Shown: positions 30,900 through 42,569 of the stretch, piece by piece
Numbering within the stretch: the stretch's first letter is position 1
How the letters are laid out: the number at the start of each line of letters is the position of its first letter
NCBI RefSeq assembly: GCF_000350225.1
Contig: NW_005179314.1
Span: 8,767-71,462 of the forward strand
DNA from: Chondrus crispus
Taxonomy: Eukaryota > Rhodophyta > Florideophyceae > Gigartinales > Gigartinaceae
Direction of reading: 5' to 3'
Length of the DNA stretch: 62,696 nt
Program-made: the position numbers and the translations under genes
The notes under the pieces: model-generated
What the model was told of the DNA's origin: nothing
Seen by the model: only the letters and a program-made list of their open reading frames with translations
The model's database searches: none

Positions 30900-32165
30900 A
30901 TGCAGGAGTCGAGCGCCCGTAAGACGAAGATGGAGCCGGGAGAGATTGCCGGCGAGGACACGAGGGCTACGAGCCCTGTGACACCTGCGATGACCCGTGA
31001 CCCGATGCGCCGTCATGTCGAATTTGATACTCAAGAGGCCGTCGGATCAGGGCAGAAGCGAGAGCGTGCGGAGAATATGGGCGGCGGGGATGACATGTTG
31101 AAAGTTCTGGCGTCGTTCAAAGACGTCATGGACGATATTCTCAGCCACATGAGCCGTAACACCACGGCAATTGTAGAGATGGGAAGCACTGTAACGAACC
31201 TTGGGATCGCGTTGTAGACTGGATTGCGGGGCGCAAAGAGGACCGCCGACGATACCGCCGACAAAGACGAGCAGGGATCGATAGGTGCAGGTCATGCCAG
31301 AAACCCAGATCAAAATGAGCGTGGAAATTCAGGGGTAGGCAATTGTGTCAAGCACACACTAGGTCCGCACAACGCCTTTAAGATCTACTCTAAAGCCCTG
31401 GGGGCCGTTCCCGTGAGAAAGCCTGGCGACGGTAATTGTTTCGCCGCAAAGAAGGCCTGGAAACGCTTGTGCCAGGACTTCCCCTTCCAGAAGGGAACAT
31501 ATCGCCGTTTGCTTCCTGGTGTTTTCTCGGGAAGTGCACTCGCGATCTACGAGTCAGTGGCAGCAGAGTATTTGGAAGCTGACGCGGAGGAGCTCTGGGG
31601 AATGCTGGATAGGAGGTTGTGCAATGCAAGCCAAAGGAGATCGTGGCGCCTTCGATTTAATAATATGTCGTGGGGCGAAGGCAAGGAGAGCATAGAAGAA
31701 TTTGCCATCCGTGTGAGGGTATCTGCTCTGGCACTCCCTGCGCAAGTGTCGGATGATGCCATGCTGGACAGGTTCATTCAGGCATTGCCAAGTGGCATGG
31801 AGAACCTTGCTCTAGCAATCCCAGGATCCTTCGACGAGGTGACGGCGAGGGTGTCCATGATGATGGGACCTCGACGGAGGGACGCCTTTATGTCCAGGAA
31901 CACGGGGGGGCGCGTGAACGAAACTTGCGAGTGTGAAGATATCCCCGGACACGAGCAGACCGCTCTCGTTCGGGACGAATACAGAATGACGCACGATGAA
32001 GACCACTTTGCAAACGTCATTTGCTACCCATGTGAGAAGAAGGGGAATATGGCCGGTGCGTGCCCGACCAAAGGGAAGAAGCTGCAGTCTTTCAAAATGG
32101 ATGGGTCGGGGAAAGGGGCGGGCGGCGCCTCCAGCCGCGTGGCGCATCAGTCCCGACAGAACTAG
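30900..32165 (+). pseudogene. Ty3-B gag
   Basis: The ATG at 30900 starts a frame with one in-frame TAG at 31215-31217 that otherwise stays open to 32163-32165. The N-terminal part has the segment LASFKDVMDDILSHMSRNTT. The central capsid-like region (PVRKPGDGNCFAAKKAWKRL, WRLRFNNMSWGEGKESIEEF, LDRFIQALPSGMENLAL) has the usual gag helix pattern. Near the C-terminus CYPCEKKGNMAGACP is a zinc knuckle in which the His is replaced. Gag packages the element RNA into particles. The stop and altered knuckle suggest loss of function. Confidence 0.78.
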
Positions 32166-32237
32166 CGGCGAGCGGAGGGCCTGGTCACTACCGTTCGGAA
32201 CGCATCTGTCGATGCATCGGTAGCAACCCAAGGTCAA

Positions 32238-33694
32238 AGGAGGACGTGGTTGTGCGTGTCGGCGTCGGCACGGACGCGGTTTGGATGCCATTGGATACCG
32301 GAGCCCGCTCGACCTAGGCGGACCGGGGATGGTTTGAGTAGCACGGCGGCACCTGGTAGAAGGAAACTTCGTCGGCATTCGAAGCCGATGGACACGAGAT
32401 GGAAGTCTGCGGCCGAGGTACACTTAAATTCATGCTGTGGGGAGAGGAATTCACGGAACCTGTAGCGTAGCGTCGAAGCTTCCCTTCGGTATACTGCTTG
32501 GCAGCAGATTCTAGCGACAGCATGGAATCATCCTGAACCTCGCTACTATGCGTGGAAAAATCAGGGTGGATGGACGCTCGGTAAAAGGGAGGGTGTCACA
32601 CCACGATGGAGCGCGCTCTGAACTGGAAATGGCCGGCGCCATTAGTGATGCGGACGTAGACGATACTCTAAGGGAAATGTACCTTTCTCAGTTCCACGAC
32701 GACGTGGACATGCAGGAACGGCTGCGGTTAGTGCTATGGGATTGCAGAAAGGTTTTCAAAGGCCTTCGACGCATACGTAGAGTGACCCACTGGATCAAGC
32801 TCACCACCGGCGCACAGCCAGTCGGCTGCCCAGTCCGGAGGCGGTCCCCCAAGGAAGAAGACCTGGAAAAGGACGCCATGGAGAAGCTCCTCCGCATGGG
32901 AGTAGTTGAGCATGCTCAGTCGCCGTGGGCGGCCTGCAATGTATTCGTACGTAAGAAAGATGGCTCGACGCGGGTAACATCGGATTTTAGAGGACTCAAT
33001 TCAGTAACCGTATCCGACTCATACCCTATGGAGGATGTGAGAGCGACGCTAGACTGGATGGGTGCGAAGAGCATCTTCTCTGCTTTCAACCTCAAGGACG
33101 GGGTTTTCCAATTTGAGCTCGGGGAAGACTCTCGTGATTTCACGGCGATCCGCACATTGATCGGATTACTCAGATACGTGAGGCTCCCGCAAGGTCTGAA
33201 GAACTCTCCAGCTGTCCTCCAGAGGATAGTCAATGCGATATTGGGGGGGGGGGCGAAAGGGGCGCGACGTTTGGGCTTTTATGGACGATATAAGTCTAGG
33301 GACATGTAATGCAGAGGTGCATTTGGACTCCCTTCGATCAGTTCTGGACACGTTTCTCAAGGCTGGCGCAAGGCTGAAGCTGAGCAAGTGCAACTTTGAG
33401 GTTCAGAAAGTCGAGGTCCTGGGACACAAAATCTCACCAGGCGGCATGACTCCATCCGGCATTCACGTACAGGCGATAAAGGACCTGGTTATGTCCCAGA
33501 ATGGAGAGGATCTGATGCGTTTCCTCGGGCTTGCAAATTACTTTTCTCAGTTTGTGGACCACTTCGCGGGGCTTGCTCGACCACTGTATGCGGTCCTGAA
33601 GGGCACCGGATTCAACAAACGTAAGAAACTAGGAAGGCGACTAATTATCCCGGATTGGGATAAAAGATGGGGTAAGGACCAGCAACGGGCGTGA
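32238..33694 (+). pseudogene. Ty3-B protease and reverse transcriptase
   Basis: The protease active site remains as PLDTGARS (32290-32315) followed by a stop. The RT frame from 32548 has YPMEDVRATLDWMGAKSIFSA (motif A, with Asp replaced by Ala in SAFNLKDG) and RLPQGLKNSPAVLQ. It breaks at the G11 run at 33243-33253. The next frame (33233-33694) has VWAFMDDISLG (FMDD motif), KLSKCNFEVQKVEVLGH and FLGLANYFSQFVDHFAG. It copies element RNA into cDNA in this family. The homopolymer break could be an assembly error, but other lesions show the gene is dead. Confidence 0.82.
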
Positions 33695-33763
33695 ATAAAA
33701 ATCAAGAACGCCCTCAGCTCGCCCGAGCTCCTGGTATCGCCGCGCCGAGGAGCGTGGAAGCGC

Positions 33764-34204
33764 TTGTTGACCGATGCAAGTGAATACGGCCACGGAAGGG
33801 TGTTGCTACAGCAATGCCGCAGCGGGCTATGGCGACCGATCGCGTTCACGAGTCGGAAGCTCACAGACGCGGAGGTAAAGTATACTGTGACGAAACGCGA
33901 GTGTTTGGCAATAGTGCACGGCCTTAAGAAGTGGAGGTGTTACCTGCATGGTGAGAAGGATCTGGTTATTGAAACAGATCACTTGTCCTCTAAGTGGCTC
34001 ATGAGCCTGAAGGACCCCCGCGGACGACTTGCACGCTCGATGGTTGACATCCAGGACTACAAATTTTGTGTGCGGTACGTACCTGGATTAAGGATGACTG
34101 TACCAGATGCGCTGAGCAGGGACGCGGTAGAGAAACCCTTGTGCCAACGATGTTTCAAGAAGATTGATGTTGCCGCCGCTGATGGAGGTCGTCAGAGCAT
34201 GTGA
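33764..34204 (+). pseudogene. Ty3-B RNase H
   Basis: The frame starts at LLTDASEYGHGRVLLQ (first Asp), followed by FTSRKLTDAEVKYTVTKREC (Glu), LVIETDHLSSKWLM (Asp) and PDALSRD (C-terminal Asp). This is the standard Ty3 RNase H order directly after RT. It is separated from RT by a stop at 33694. Confidence 0.82.
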
Positions 34205-35780
34205 GGGTAGTTGGGGTTTTGAGAATGCTAGGGGGAGGTCCTGGTACTGCAGAGCTAAGACAAGCTCAGCAGGAAAGAATGTGGGACGCTGTCGCTGCGG
34301 ATGCAGAAGGGGGGCAAGGTCGTTTCTTTTTGGACGAGGACGGCATCGTGTGCATGCAAGGTCAGGGAGGACCTTGTGCGGTGGTACCGGAAGCGATGGT
34401 GCCTGCCATCCTACAGTTTGCGCACGGCTCGCACCTCACTGGACACTACGGCATGAGTCGCACATGCGAGCGTATTCGGAGACCATATTGGTGGCCGGGT
34501 TGGCGCCGTGATGTACGGACGAACCTGAACGCGTGCGTACCGTGCGCAAGCACGAAGGCCCCGCGACCGGCGAGGAACGTCGGCATGCACGTTTACCATC
34601 CGAAGCGTCGCTTTGCCCAAGTGGCTGCAGACGTGCAGACTATTACCCCCAGGACTACTGCAGGAAATTTGAAGGTTTTGGTGGTCGTCGACACGTCTAC
34701 ACGCTTCCCGAAGGCAGTCCCAATCCCAGACGAGCGGGCGCAGACGGTAGCCAAAGCAATACTGGACGGATGGATATTTGTTTTTGGACCCATAGAGTGC
34801 TTGCTTCGGACCGTGGCCCAAATTTTATTGGCAAGGTCGTGGAGCGCATGGCGGACCAGCTCGGAGTGAAGCAGGTAGTCACTTCCGCATTCCACCCGCT
34901 GGAAAACGGGTGCTTGGAGCGCTTCAACAGGACGCTCGTGCAGGACCTGTCGTGATTTGTGCGCACTGGTCAGGACGACTGGGACCTCCACGTTTCGCTG
35001 GCATGATTCAGGTACAATTCTGGTGTTAATCGAGCGACTGAAATGAGTCCGTATCGTGCAATGTTTGGGATAGAGCCATTCATGGCTTGGGGGCCGCATG
35101 AGGCCAAACGCATTACGGGGGAGCCATATGACTTACCCAACCATTTGCGAGACTTGCACGCCGCGCTTCTCTTCCGCGGAGTGCGCGAACGGGACGCCGC
35201 GGCGAGGCACTATGATAGGAAGGTCTCCGGTGTATCTTTCAAGGAGAGAGATGGCGTTCTCGTCTAGTCACCAGACTTGGTGAGTCTGGATGGGAACAAG
35301 TTGGCTCGCCCATGGTTAGGAACGTACGCTGTGAGAGGGATGTTGTCTAGCACCAGCTACCTTCTTGAGTCAGAAGTCGTCGGACGCCATGCTCGAGCGC
35401 ACGCAAATAAAATGCGACGGATATCCGCAAATTCGCTGGAAACGGGTGATCCTCGGGAAAGGGTATTCCCCGACAGCCTCCGCGTGATCGGGAAGCTCCG
35501 CGGAGAACGAAGAGGCCGTGACGAAAGGGGACGAGTTGTAAAGTGGCTCAAGGTCAAGCTCGGGGGCTGCAGCGCCCCATGCTGGCCAAAAGCTGAAGAC
35601 CTCCCACCTGCCGTGGTCAATGTTTGGGATAGGCGGCAGGAGGGACGCGGATGTGTCCTGAACTCAGATGAGCCGGACGGGGACTGCAGCCGACCTATCG
35701 ACCCCGAGGCCAGGAGGGAGCCATCGCATGTTACACTCGAGACGCAGGAAAGGGGACCGTATTCCAAAATGCCAGAGTAG
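34201..35780 (+). pseudogene. Ty3-B integrase with C-terminal extension
   Basis: The zinc domain is visible as FAHGSHLTGHYGMSRTCERI and CVPCASTK. The core follows with AADVQTITPRT (first Asp). After a frame change near 34780 come LASDRGPNFIGKVVERMAD (second Asp) and SAFHPLENGCLERFNRTLV (Glu). A TGA and a TAG interrupt the region that follows. A basic C-terminal part (WLGTYAVRGMLSSTSYLLE, HANKMRRI) resembles the SH3-like GPF/Y region. No chromodomain is visible, unlike Ty3-A. Confidence 0.8.
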
Positions 35781-35784
35781 TGCA

Positions 35785-35807
35785 AGGAGAAGAGGAAAAG
35801 GGACGAA
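35785..35807 (+). promoter_or_regulatory. Polypurine tract of Ty3-B
   Basis: A purine run, AGGAGAAGAGGAAAAGGGA, ends just before the 3' LTR start. It is the expected plus-strand priming site. Confidence 0.75.
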
Positions 35808-36129
35808 TGTCAAGAATGCGCGTGTAAGCCTGGCATTTCGTGCTGCACAGAAGGGGAAGTGCACGCGTTGCGATTCGATCGCGGCGGGTGGAAGGCAAGC
35901 GGGCAGTGTTTCGCTTGGACGAATTTCGAAGGGAAAGGCGCGCTGTTTCGGTTTGATAGGGGCTCCTAGGGCGGAGATGAGGGCAGAGTGGGAGCATCGG
36001 GAGAGGGGGGGAGAGGCTCGGGAAGAGAGAGGACAAGTGGATTCTTGTGCTTCTCGCCGTCTGACCTCCTACTGGACGGAGGTAAAAGATTTTCTCCAAA
36101 GTGACTGTGGCTCGGGACGAGCCACAACA
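35808..36129 (+). repeat. 3' LTR of Ty3-B
   Basis: Starts TGTCAAGAATGCGCG, ends GAGCCACAACA, followed by the duplicated GGCC. It is 322 bp against 318 bp for the 5' copy. Confidence 0.9.
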
Positions 36130-36255
36130 GGCCGGCAGTTAAACTGCAAGTACCGTACTCTGCCCTATTAAAAGTGCTTTGCATGCATAAATGACTGGCC
36201 ACGACTGCCCAACGACAACTAAGCGAGATCGAGTCGTCCGACACTACGAAGATTC

Positions 36256-36882
36256 GAACCGGAGGCATGATTGGACCGACCTATGAGCGTATATAATACA
36301 CTATTTCACGGGCCCTATGATGCTCTCACCGGAATATACTGTGAAACGACAGAGTGGAGGCAACTGCCAAAGTCCTTCTGATCAATGTTACATATCTATA
36401 CGCCGTCGCGGACGTCTCAATTCCTTACGTGCGCCTGGAACTGGTTCTTTGCTATGTGTTCCCCGCTTCCCACACCTCTTGTTTCCAGCGCTGTTTGGAC
36501 CTGCATGCTCCGTCGACACCGTGATGCGCCCGTCCACGACGACTCTTGTATGCCATTAATTGGTCCACACTGTAGCCGCAAGATGGACGTCCGTGGCGAC
36601 CGCGCTGGGAATTACAACCGCAAGTATGGCGCCACTCACCGCCACATTGTTCTACGAAATACTCGTGCCCACCATTCTTTCCAAGCAGCGAGCCTTCGCT
36701 GCGACTTTGACGTCCCCTTCTTCATCCCCGGGGACGTCGTATCGCCCTGCTGACTTGCTCGTCCAACCATCACCCCCCAGCTGGTGCACTCCCGGATCCT
36801 CCTACCGCTTATGACGTCACCACCTGCAATCCCTTCATCACCGCCGCCCTCCTTCCTGCTACTCGATCCATTGCTGAGGCTG
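36256..36882 (+). pseudogene. LINE L2 relic, continuation after hAT-A
   Basis: Begins with FEPE-like coding matching L1 ORF2 right after the point where L2 stops at 26884, then RRRGRLNSLRAPGTGSLLC. In the 36385 frame it continues TCMLRRHRDAPVHDDSC and the zinc-motif relic HCSRKMDVRGDRAGNY with RHIVLRN. It ends at the APAYDV-equivalent and TSIAEAV-like region. Frameshifts are present. LTR4 follows at 36883. Confidence 0.8.
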
Positions 36883-37734
36883 TGTAGTGCATTTAAACTG
36901 TCAGGCAGAGACCGAGGTCCGATGGTCGACCAAAAACAACAAAAACAACAAAAGCAAAAACTGCTGACGGCACGGCGCTACGGAGCGTCCGACTCTCCCT
37001 TCTTCGTTTAAACGAGCTTGCAACTCGTAGTAGCTCAGATCCCTGAAAGAGGGGCACAGAGAAAAAGGCCCGGCCTGGGATCGAAGTGGTAGTGACTTGC
37101 GAAGATAGTTGCTCGACGAGTGTGGGGAGGGGCGTGTACGTAGGGTTTCACTGGGTTGTAAGGCCAATGCTCTTTGAGCGTCTTGGACACTTTGTATCCT
37201 AAAAAGGCCTTCGACGGGGGCGTCTCCACGCAGCCCGACGGGATGAGATCAAAGTAGCAGCGCTACACCAACGTGCCTCCCGATGGCTCGAAACACTTCC
37301 ACCGGTTCGGTCGCAACCAATACCGACGGTTCCAACACAAGATATGGAAAATAGGTAGAACTAGAAATAGAAAAGGATAGTTAAATAAAGGAAAAAGAAA
37401 GGGGACCTCCGAGCGCAAAGGATACGGTTAGCTGAAGTAGAAGGGATTGTTTTGTAAAAGACGGATTTCGACCAAGGAGTTATTCAACTCTAGCAACTCG
37501 GGTTACCTTTACTGACTTGGTGGCCGATCGGCTTGGGTATATATCGCTCCGCCGGAGCTACCACAGTAACTCTCGGCGCTATATCCTAAATCTAATCTAC
37601 TGTCAGCTAAATTAATGGTAACCAAAATAACTACATGAAATAAAATAATTATAATAAAAACTGTGCAAATATTCACACGTTAGCCCCCCGATCCCGGACT
37701 TTAATTGCTTCCATCGCAGTGCTATTGCACTACA
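36883..37734. mobile_element. Solo-LTR-like element (LTR4) in LINE L2
   Basis: Starts TGTAGTGCA and ends with the exact inverse TGCACTACA. The flanks GGCTG (36878-36882) and GGCTA (37735-37739) agree at four of five bases and lie in continuous LINE L2 coding sequence. It is 852 bp with no coding and a TATATAT at about 37539. It is most likely a solo LTR; a small non-autonomous DNA transposon with 9-bp terminal repeats is the alternative. Confidence 0.7.
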
Positions 37735-37890
37735 GGCTACCGATACGGCGCATTGAAGGAAGCTACGGGCGCTCGAACACATGATACGGGCAGCGATGCA
37801 CCTCGAATCAAATGGTCCTCTGTCCCTTCTTGACTGGCACTTTGAGCCTCTGGCCTTCGACACCCTGAGTGCTTCTAGTGGATAGGGCAC
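37735..37890 (+). pseudogene. LINE L2 relic, C-terminal end
   Basis: Continues the L1 ORF2 homology after LTR4, with LLDWHFEPLAFDTLSAS at 37830-37880 corresponding to PLDWDFVPLAFDTLGAP of L1. It then ends abruptly, so the final ~50 codons and the 3' UTR are missing. Confidence 0.75.
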
Positions 37891-39281
37891 TATACATCAT
37901 GAAGGGAAAGCTGTCTTTATTCTGCCAACTCGCGGCAACCTTCCCGACGTGTTCAACGACTACACGTGGCAACCCCGCTTAACGGAAGGGTCTTATTGGT
38001 GGCCAAGCGTCACCAACCCCCAAGTTGGGGCCAGTATTGCTCTACCTGGTCTTTTCGGGGCTATCCCCATTCTGTACTAGTTATTACTATAATTTAGCTT
38101 TCGCCTTTACGGCGACGGGGACTATTTAGTCAAACCGACACCCAAAGTCAAGAAGTACGAAGCCTCTTGCATTTACCTTTGGTTTCTACATTCTAGGGAG
38201 TAGACTCGATTCGGTACTGGCACGTCCACACCGACCGATCTATCCCCTCCCTAGGACCCCAACTACTTCCCCGGCGCGCTGCTACTATATACCTTTCGCG
38301 CGAGACCTACTAGGGCGTCCACGTTAGCAACTTCACCGCTTCGCTCGTTGCTAATTCTTTCCATTTCCCTTTTTCTCTTTTATTGCTGACTACATTATTT
38401 TCCCATACCGAGCACGGTGCGCCCGGACCCCCGGTGACAGTCATCACCGGGTAGTTTCCCGTATATCCCACGCGTTCGAACCCACGTTAGCTGTGCGTGA
38501 TATCACGTCCCACGTGGCCTCAGTGCATGACAGAGAGTTCGTCCATACTGACCCTCAGGCGGAGAAGGGTGTTTGAGTAGTTCGACGTCAGATTCCGGAT
38601 CGGCGGTGCCAGGGATCACAACCAACCAACGCAACTAGGCACGAGCCCGATTGGCAGGTAGGAAATCAAGATCGGACGTAGACGCGCGCACGGGCGAGTG
38701 GATCGACGCCTCGACGCCCCGGAGCAGTGCAGTACAATTTTTATGACCGCTACCGTACCGGGCGGGCGTCGGGTGTCCTACCCAACTACAGTAAGCTGTT
38801 AACCTAAACGTTACATACGTGGCCAGCACGTGTATAAGTAGCCACGTGGGCACCCACGTCCAGTTAATGGTACCAACTAGTACCCGTGTACACATGGAGC
38901 TCAACCGATCGGTGGGTTAGTACAGCAGTTTATTTTATTTACCGTAAGCTACAGTGAACTGCCTACAGTATGTACAGCTACTGTATTCCGTCCGGGGCCA
39001 CCTCCCTACTAGAGGGTCTATGGTTGGGGCACTGGGCTAGAGGTAAACGGGGGCAAGCACGCCTCCCCTTCCCACCTTAGTCCTTTTCCGGTACGGTTAG
39101 TAATCTCCCTTTTCCGCTCGATACCGGTCGGACTGCTCTGCACCTCAGTACGCCTGCTCGTGTCCAGTGCCGTGTAACTCCCTTGCCCAGTGGTTCCTAT
39201 CGATTTGGTTATTCCTACCTGATGTTCCAGTGTAGAGGTCTCCCAGGCTCCTATTTTAGGTACAGCCTGTCATTTTCCGTG
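37891..39281. other. Non-coding, LTR-like GC-rich sequence
   Basis: No gene is visible. 38640-39230 has features shared with the LTRs of this window: CCACGTGGGCACCCACGTCC (about 38840), a GGGGGCAAGCACGCC leader (about 39050) and TACAGT-rich stretches. 37900-38600 contains a possible TATATA (38288) and an inverted CCCGGTGA/TCACCGGG pair near 38430-38455. I suspect one or two solo LTR relics, but could not define ends or target duplications. Confidence 0.4.
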
Positions 39282-40107
39282 AACGGTTTCTCGCGTCTGA
39301 TGACTGCTCGAAAACTGGCATTTTTTCAATGACTGTGCCTGATATTATATATTTCAACTGGCAGTTCACCCAGTCATTCCCTTCTTCCCAGGGCAGTTGA
39401 CTGGCAGTTGCGACCCTGGCGCCTTCTTGGGAATGTACTAAACCGCCAGTCTCAGAATGACTGCTTCCGCTGACCCAGCAGTCGAACCCAGTCGCCCCAG
39501 TACTGCCTTCTCCCCTTGGCCTTTCAACTGGTCTTCAAGAAATGACTGCCTCAACGACTGTCCCCTGCGTTACTGTTCGATAGCATGCTTTCTTTTCTGT
39601 TCCTAACGTCTCCCACTTCTGCCCGTCAACTCTCCTGGTAGGACCACACCGTCGATCAACAAACCCGTTCTTTCCCTCGTAATTTTAGATTGTAACTGAC
39701 AGATTCTTGACTGGTTTTATTGTACCAGGCAAGTTGCGGTGCGTTTTAGATGCTTGTAGCGTGTGCAGTTGAGTGTTCAATTAACAGAGCACGAAGTAGT
39801 CTACACGTTTTGTTTTGAGGCTCATGCTGTTCTGTGCCTGTCTTCCGCGTCCGATGCATCCAAGGTATGCTTGGAATCATAATAGTATACGGGTCATCTG
39901 CGAATAAATGTGTGTGAAGTAGGAAGTGGCCGGGATCTACTGGATTGTTCGGATGGAAAACGAGGTTTATCCTAAGGGAGAGGTCGAGAGTGTTCATGGT
40001 TGGAATGCAATGTTTGACAAGGAGGGGTGTGCAAAAAGACGCGGTGCGACATTGTGTTGGCACAAGCTCCGATATCCGGTTCGGACTGACAGGCCTTTGC
40101 GTCAGTC

Positions 40108-42023
40108 TCAAAGCCTCGCGTCCTTGTCAATCTCCTCTCCACTGTACTCGTCTGTATCGTGCTGTGTTTTACGTAAATCATCGACAGAGGGTTCGCCCGT
40201 AAATCGTTTTGGGACTTGACAGCTCCACGTTGCATCCAACTCAGGTATTCTTGAAGGTATCTGCTCAAAGTTTGCGTTCAAAAACAAACTCATATCCACG
40301 AATGCAGAATCGAGACGACTTCTTTGGCCAGAAGGAAGCCGCCCCGCCATTCCAAAATCTCTCTCAATCTGTGCTGAAGATGATGTATGACCTGAGGTGC
40401 TTTGAGCCACTACGCTCAAATTTGGATAATGATGAGACATGGATTTCCACCATGATAGTAGCCTACGAGTAGGAAGGTCTTGTGCGCGGACCTTTTCGCG
40501 CTGAAGGTACCTATTGAGTTCCTCTGTGACGCGATCTAATGTTGTCTCCCGGCTATCCGCACCCGCATCAGCATCGTCCTCGAATTCGCCAAACGATAAA
40601 ACCCCCCCAACTTTACCGGAATCAACTCGAGAGATCTTCAGCGAAGGCTCTGACCCAGCCTCTTCCGAGTCTGGAATTCCGGCCTCCATATTTCTGCTCT
40701 TCGCAACCCTGTAGGCCCTGCTCAGTACAGCATTGAAAATGGGTTCGCGCTTCTTTCTGGCCTGCTCGCCAGAAAGGATCGACTCCAAGCAGCGCAACGA
40801 TTTAAAGTCGGGGTGAAAACCCTGCATTTCCAAAACAAAGGGACGTCGAGCTCCATTGTAACCGCGAGAAAAGCGCTTCTCAAAAGCCTCTCGTAACATT
40901 TCTCTCGTTTGCACCACTATTGGGTTCAGCAACATTTGAGGAAGTGATTGGGAGAGGGATTACTGTCTCTGTATGTTGGAATGGTGGGATTAAAAATTGG
41001 AAGAGCAACTGATGCACAAAGCACAGTAGAGCGTAAACGACAAAGTGCCAGAGAAAACCTCAACAACGGCAGGAAAGCTTGTATCTTGCGCCAATCTGAT
41101 TATATCTCCCACAGGCCTCATTAGCGAAAAGGATTGGACTAAAATATCAACTTCCTTGTCCAACGGGAAGTACTTTTTCTCAGTCACGTAGTAATGATCC
41201 TTAATAACGTTCCAAAGTTTCTAAAAGCGCGCAAGAAGCTGAATCGTTCCAAGCCACCGGTGTGGCATATCTTGAATGAGCTTTAAACGTGTGCCAGTCA
41301 TCTGAAACTGTAAATCCTCAAACTGAATCCTCATTTTCGGGCTGTTGTGCACGAGCTCAATCACGGCTTTGACCTTTTTGAGAAGAGCCCTGACCTCCGG
41401 AGTTTTGCAGCTTTAACATTCATGCTTGTGCCAAAAGCCTCTACCAGCGCACAGTGCGATAAATGGCTGATACACCAGTCCCAGTGAGACGTTAAGAGCT
41501 TACAGCAAAGGCGCTTGACATCAGAACCACTATCAGACGTAGCAAAGCAGAGGTCCGTTGTTTCAATGCCGAATTCATTGAATATTTTTTTGCACCAGCG
41601 CTTTAAAGTATCAGAAAGCATGTCATCCAGACCAGCACCAGGACGGAATAATCCCACGGCCAATAAACAGCTCCTCGTCAACCACTGGTTACTCACAAAA
41701 CATATTCTGATTCCAATATACTTTTCGTGTGTAGTCGAGCATGTCCACAAATCTAGATTGACATGTAGCATTGGTAGCACAGAATTATTGATGACATCGT
41801 GTAGATATTTCTTTATCTTTGCGACAGTGGCCTCGTACATTTCCAGGATTAACTTGTTTGCTTTTTTAGAGTGAATCTCATCGCCAAAGCTCCCATTATG
41901 ATCCAGCAACGAAATAAAAGTGCGAAGCTCAGAACACTCCCCAAAATTGAAGGGTGGCATCTTTCTACCAATGAGTTTCACAAACTTGATCTTATGGAAC
42001 CTACTCGGATTGGTACGTAGCAT
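40108..42023 (-). pseudogene. hAT transposase (copy B)
   Basis: The right half (42023-41361) contains MLRTNPSRFHKIKFVKLIGR, LHVNLDLWTCSTTHEKYIGI (first Asp region) and FATSDSGSDVKRLCCKLL (second Asp region), ending in SHLSHCALVEAFG. Between 41360 and 40936 the frame is broken. The left half (40935-40108) has HPDFKSLRCLESIL and the C-terminal dimerisation block TRRLLSWWKSMSHHYPNLSV followed by SAQIERDFGMAG and LDSAFVDMSLFLNANFE. These are standard hAT features. It is broken by stops and shifts but better preserved than copy A. Confidence 0.85.
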
Positions 42024-42097
42024 GACTTAGTGTTCATTGGAGAGCCGAACTCTCTTTTCTATCTTCCGTTTCCGCAAGTTTTGAGCACGCTTCGAAG

Positions 42098-42569
42098 TTA
42101 TTCCGTGCACATCGATGATCCAATGCGTTGCTTGTGTTCTTCGTAATTTTTAATGATCTCTGAGCAGCCTGCCGAAGCTAGGCAATACCAGAGGTCTCCG
42201 TCTGTAGCATTTTCAGATGTAACGCGGACACCATGACCATATATAATGGATCGGGTTTTAGAGGATTTGGGAATGTCGAATAGCACGTAGCCGAGAGGAA
42301 CTTGAAATCGGAGAATGCGATTCTCGAGGGGAGAAGAGACGTGAGTGGTGGATGCTTGCTTCCTGGTTAAGTGGGAGAAAGACAGGGTTTGAAAGCGATG
42401 GTTGTGTCGTGGTGATGGGAAGAGAGTTGCTAAGAACGGATGAAATTCCAGAAGGAGTTGGGGCAGGTGATAGTGTATGCGCATCACTGGGATAGCAGGT
42501 TGGATCTGGCGTTGGCACATTTGCAGTATTAGCAACTTGCGATGAAACTTGCGATTCAGGGTGATTCAT
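42098..42569 (-). pseudogene. hAT N-terminal region with BED-type zinc-finger relic
   Basis: Minus-strand frames here give a Pro/Ser/Thr-rich N-terminus, then SENATDGDLWYCLASAGCSEI and KNYEEHKQRIG. The Trp-x-Cys...Cys...His spacing resembles a BED finger, the DNA-binding domain of many hAT transposases. It lies directly upstream of the transposase core with a frame break between. Confidence 0.6.

Larger units (their letters stand above)
30507..36129 (+). mobile_element. Ty3/gypsy LTR retrotransposon B
   Basis: Two LTRs (30507-30824 and 35808-36129), both TG...CA, flank gag, protease, RT, RNase H and integrase in Ty3 order. GGCC is duplicated outside (30503-30506 and 36130-36133). A purine-rich tract precedes the 3' LTR. 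The LTRs differ at about 30 of 320 positions (roughly 9%), so the insertion is old. Coding parts have several stops and frameshifts. It sits in the subterminal region of hAT-A. Confidence 0.92.
26893..36247 (-). mobile_element. hAT transposon A, carrying a nested Ty3 element
   Basis: The 8-bp target duplication GAACATTC (26885-26892) / GAAGATTC (36248-36255) has one mismatch and falls in the LINE L2 sequence. The ends contain GTCCGGAGACTGC (left) and, reversed, GTCGGACGACT (right), like hAT-B. Removing the nested Ty3-B and one copy of its duplication leaves 3,728 bp, against 3,735 bp for hAT-B. Both ends are dense in GACTG/GGCAGT motifs. The transposase is badly decayed. Confidence 0.85.

Noticed and set aside
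37891..38600. Full LTR retrotransposon right of LINE L2
   Set aside because: No paired LTRs, coding motifs or target duplication could be found. I left it as an LTR-like non-coding stretch.
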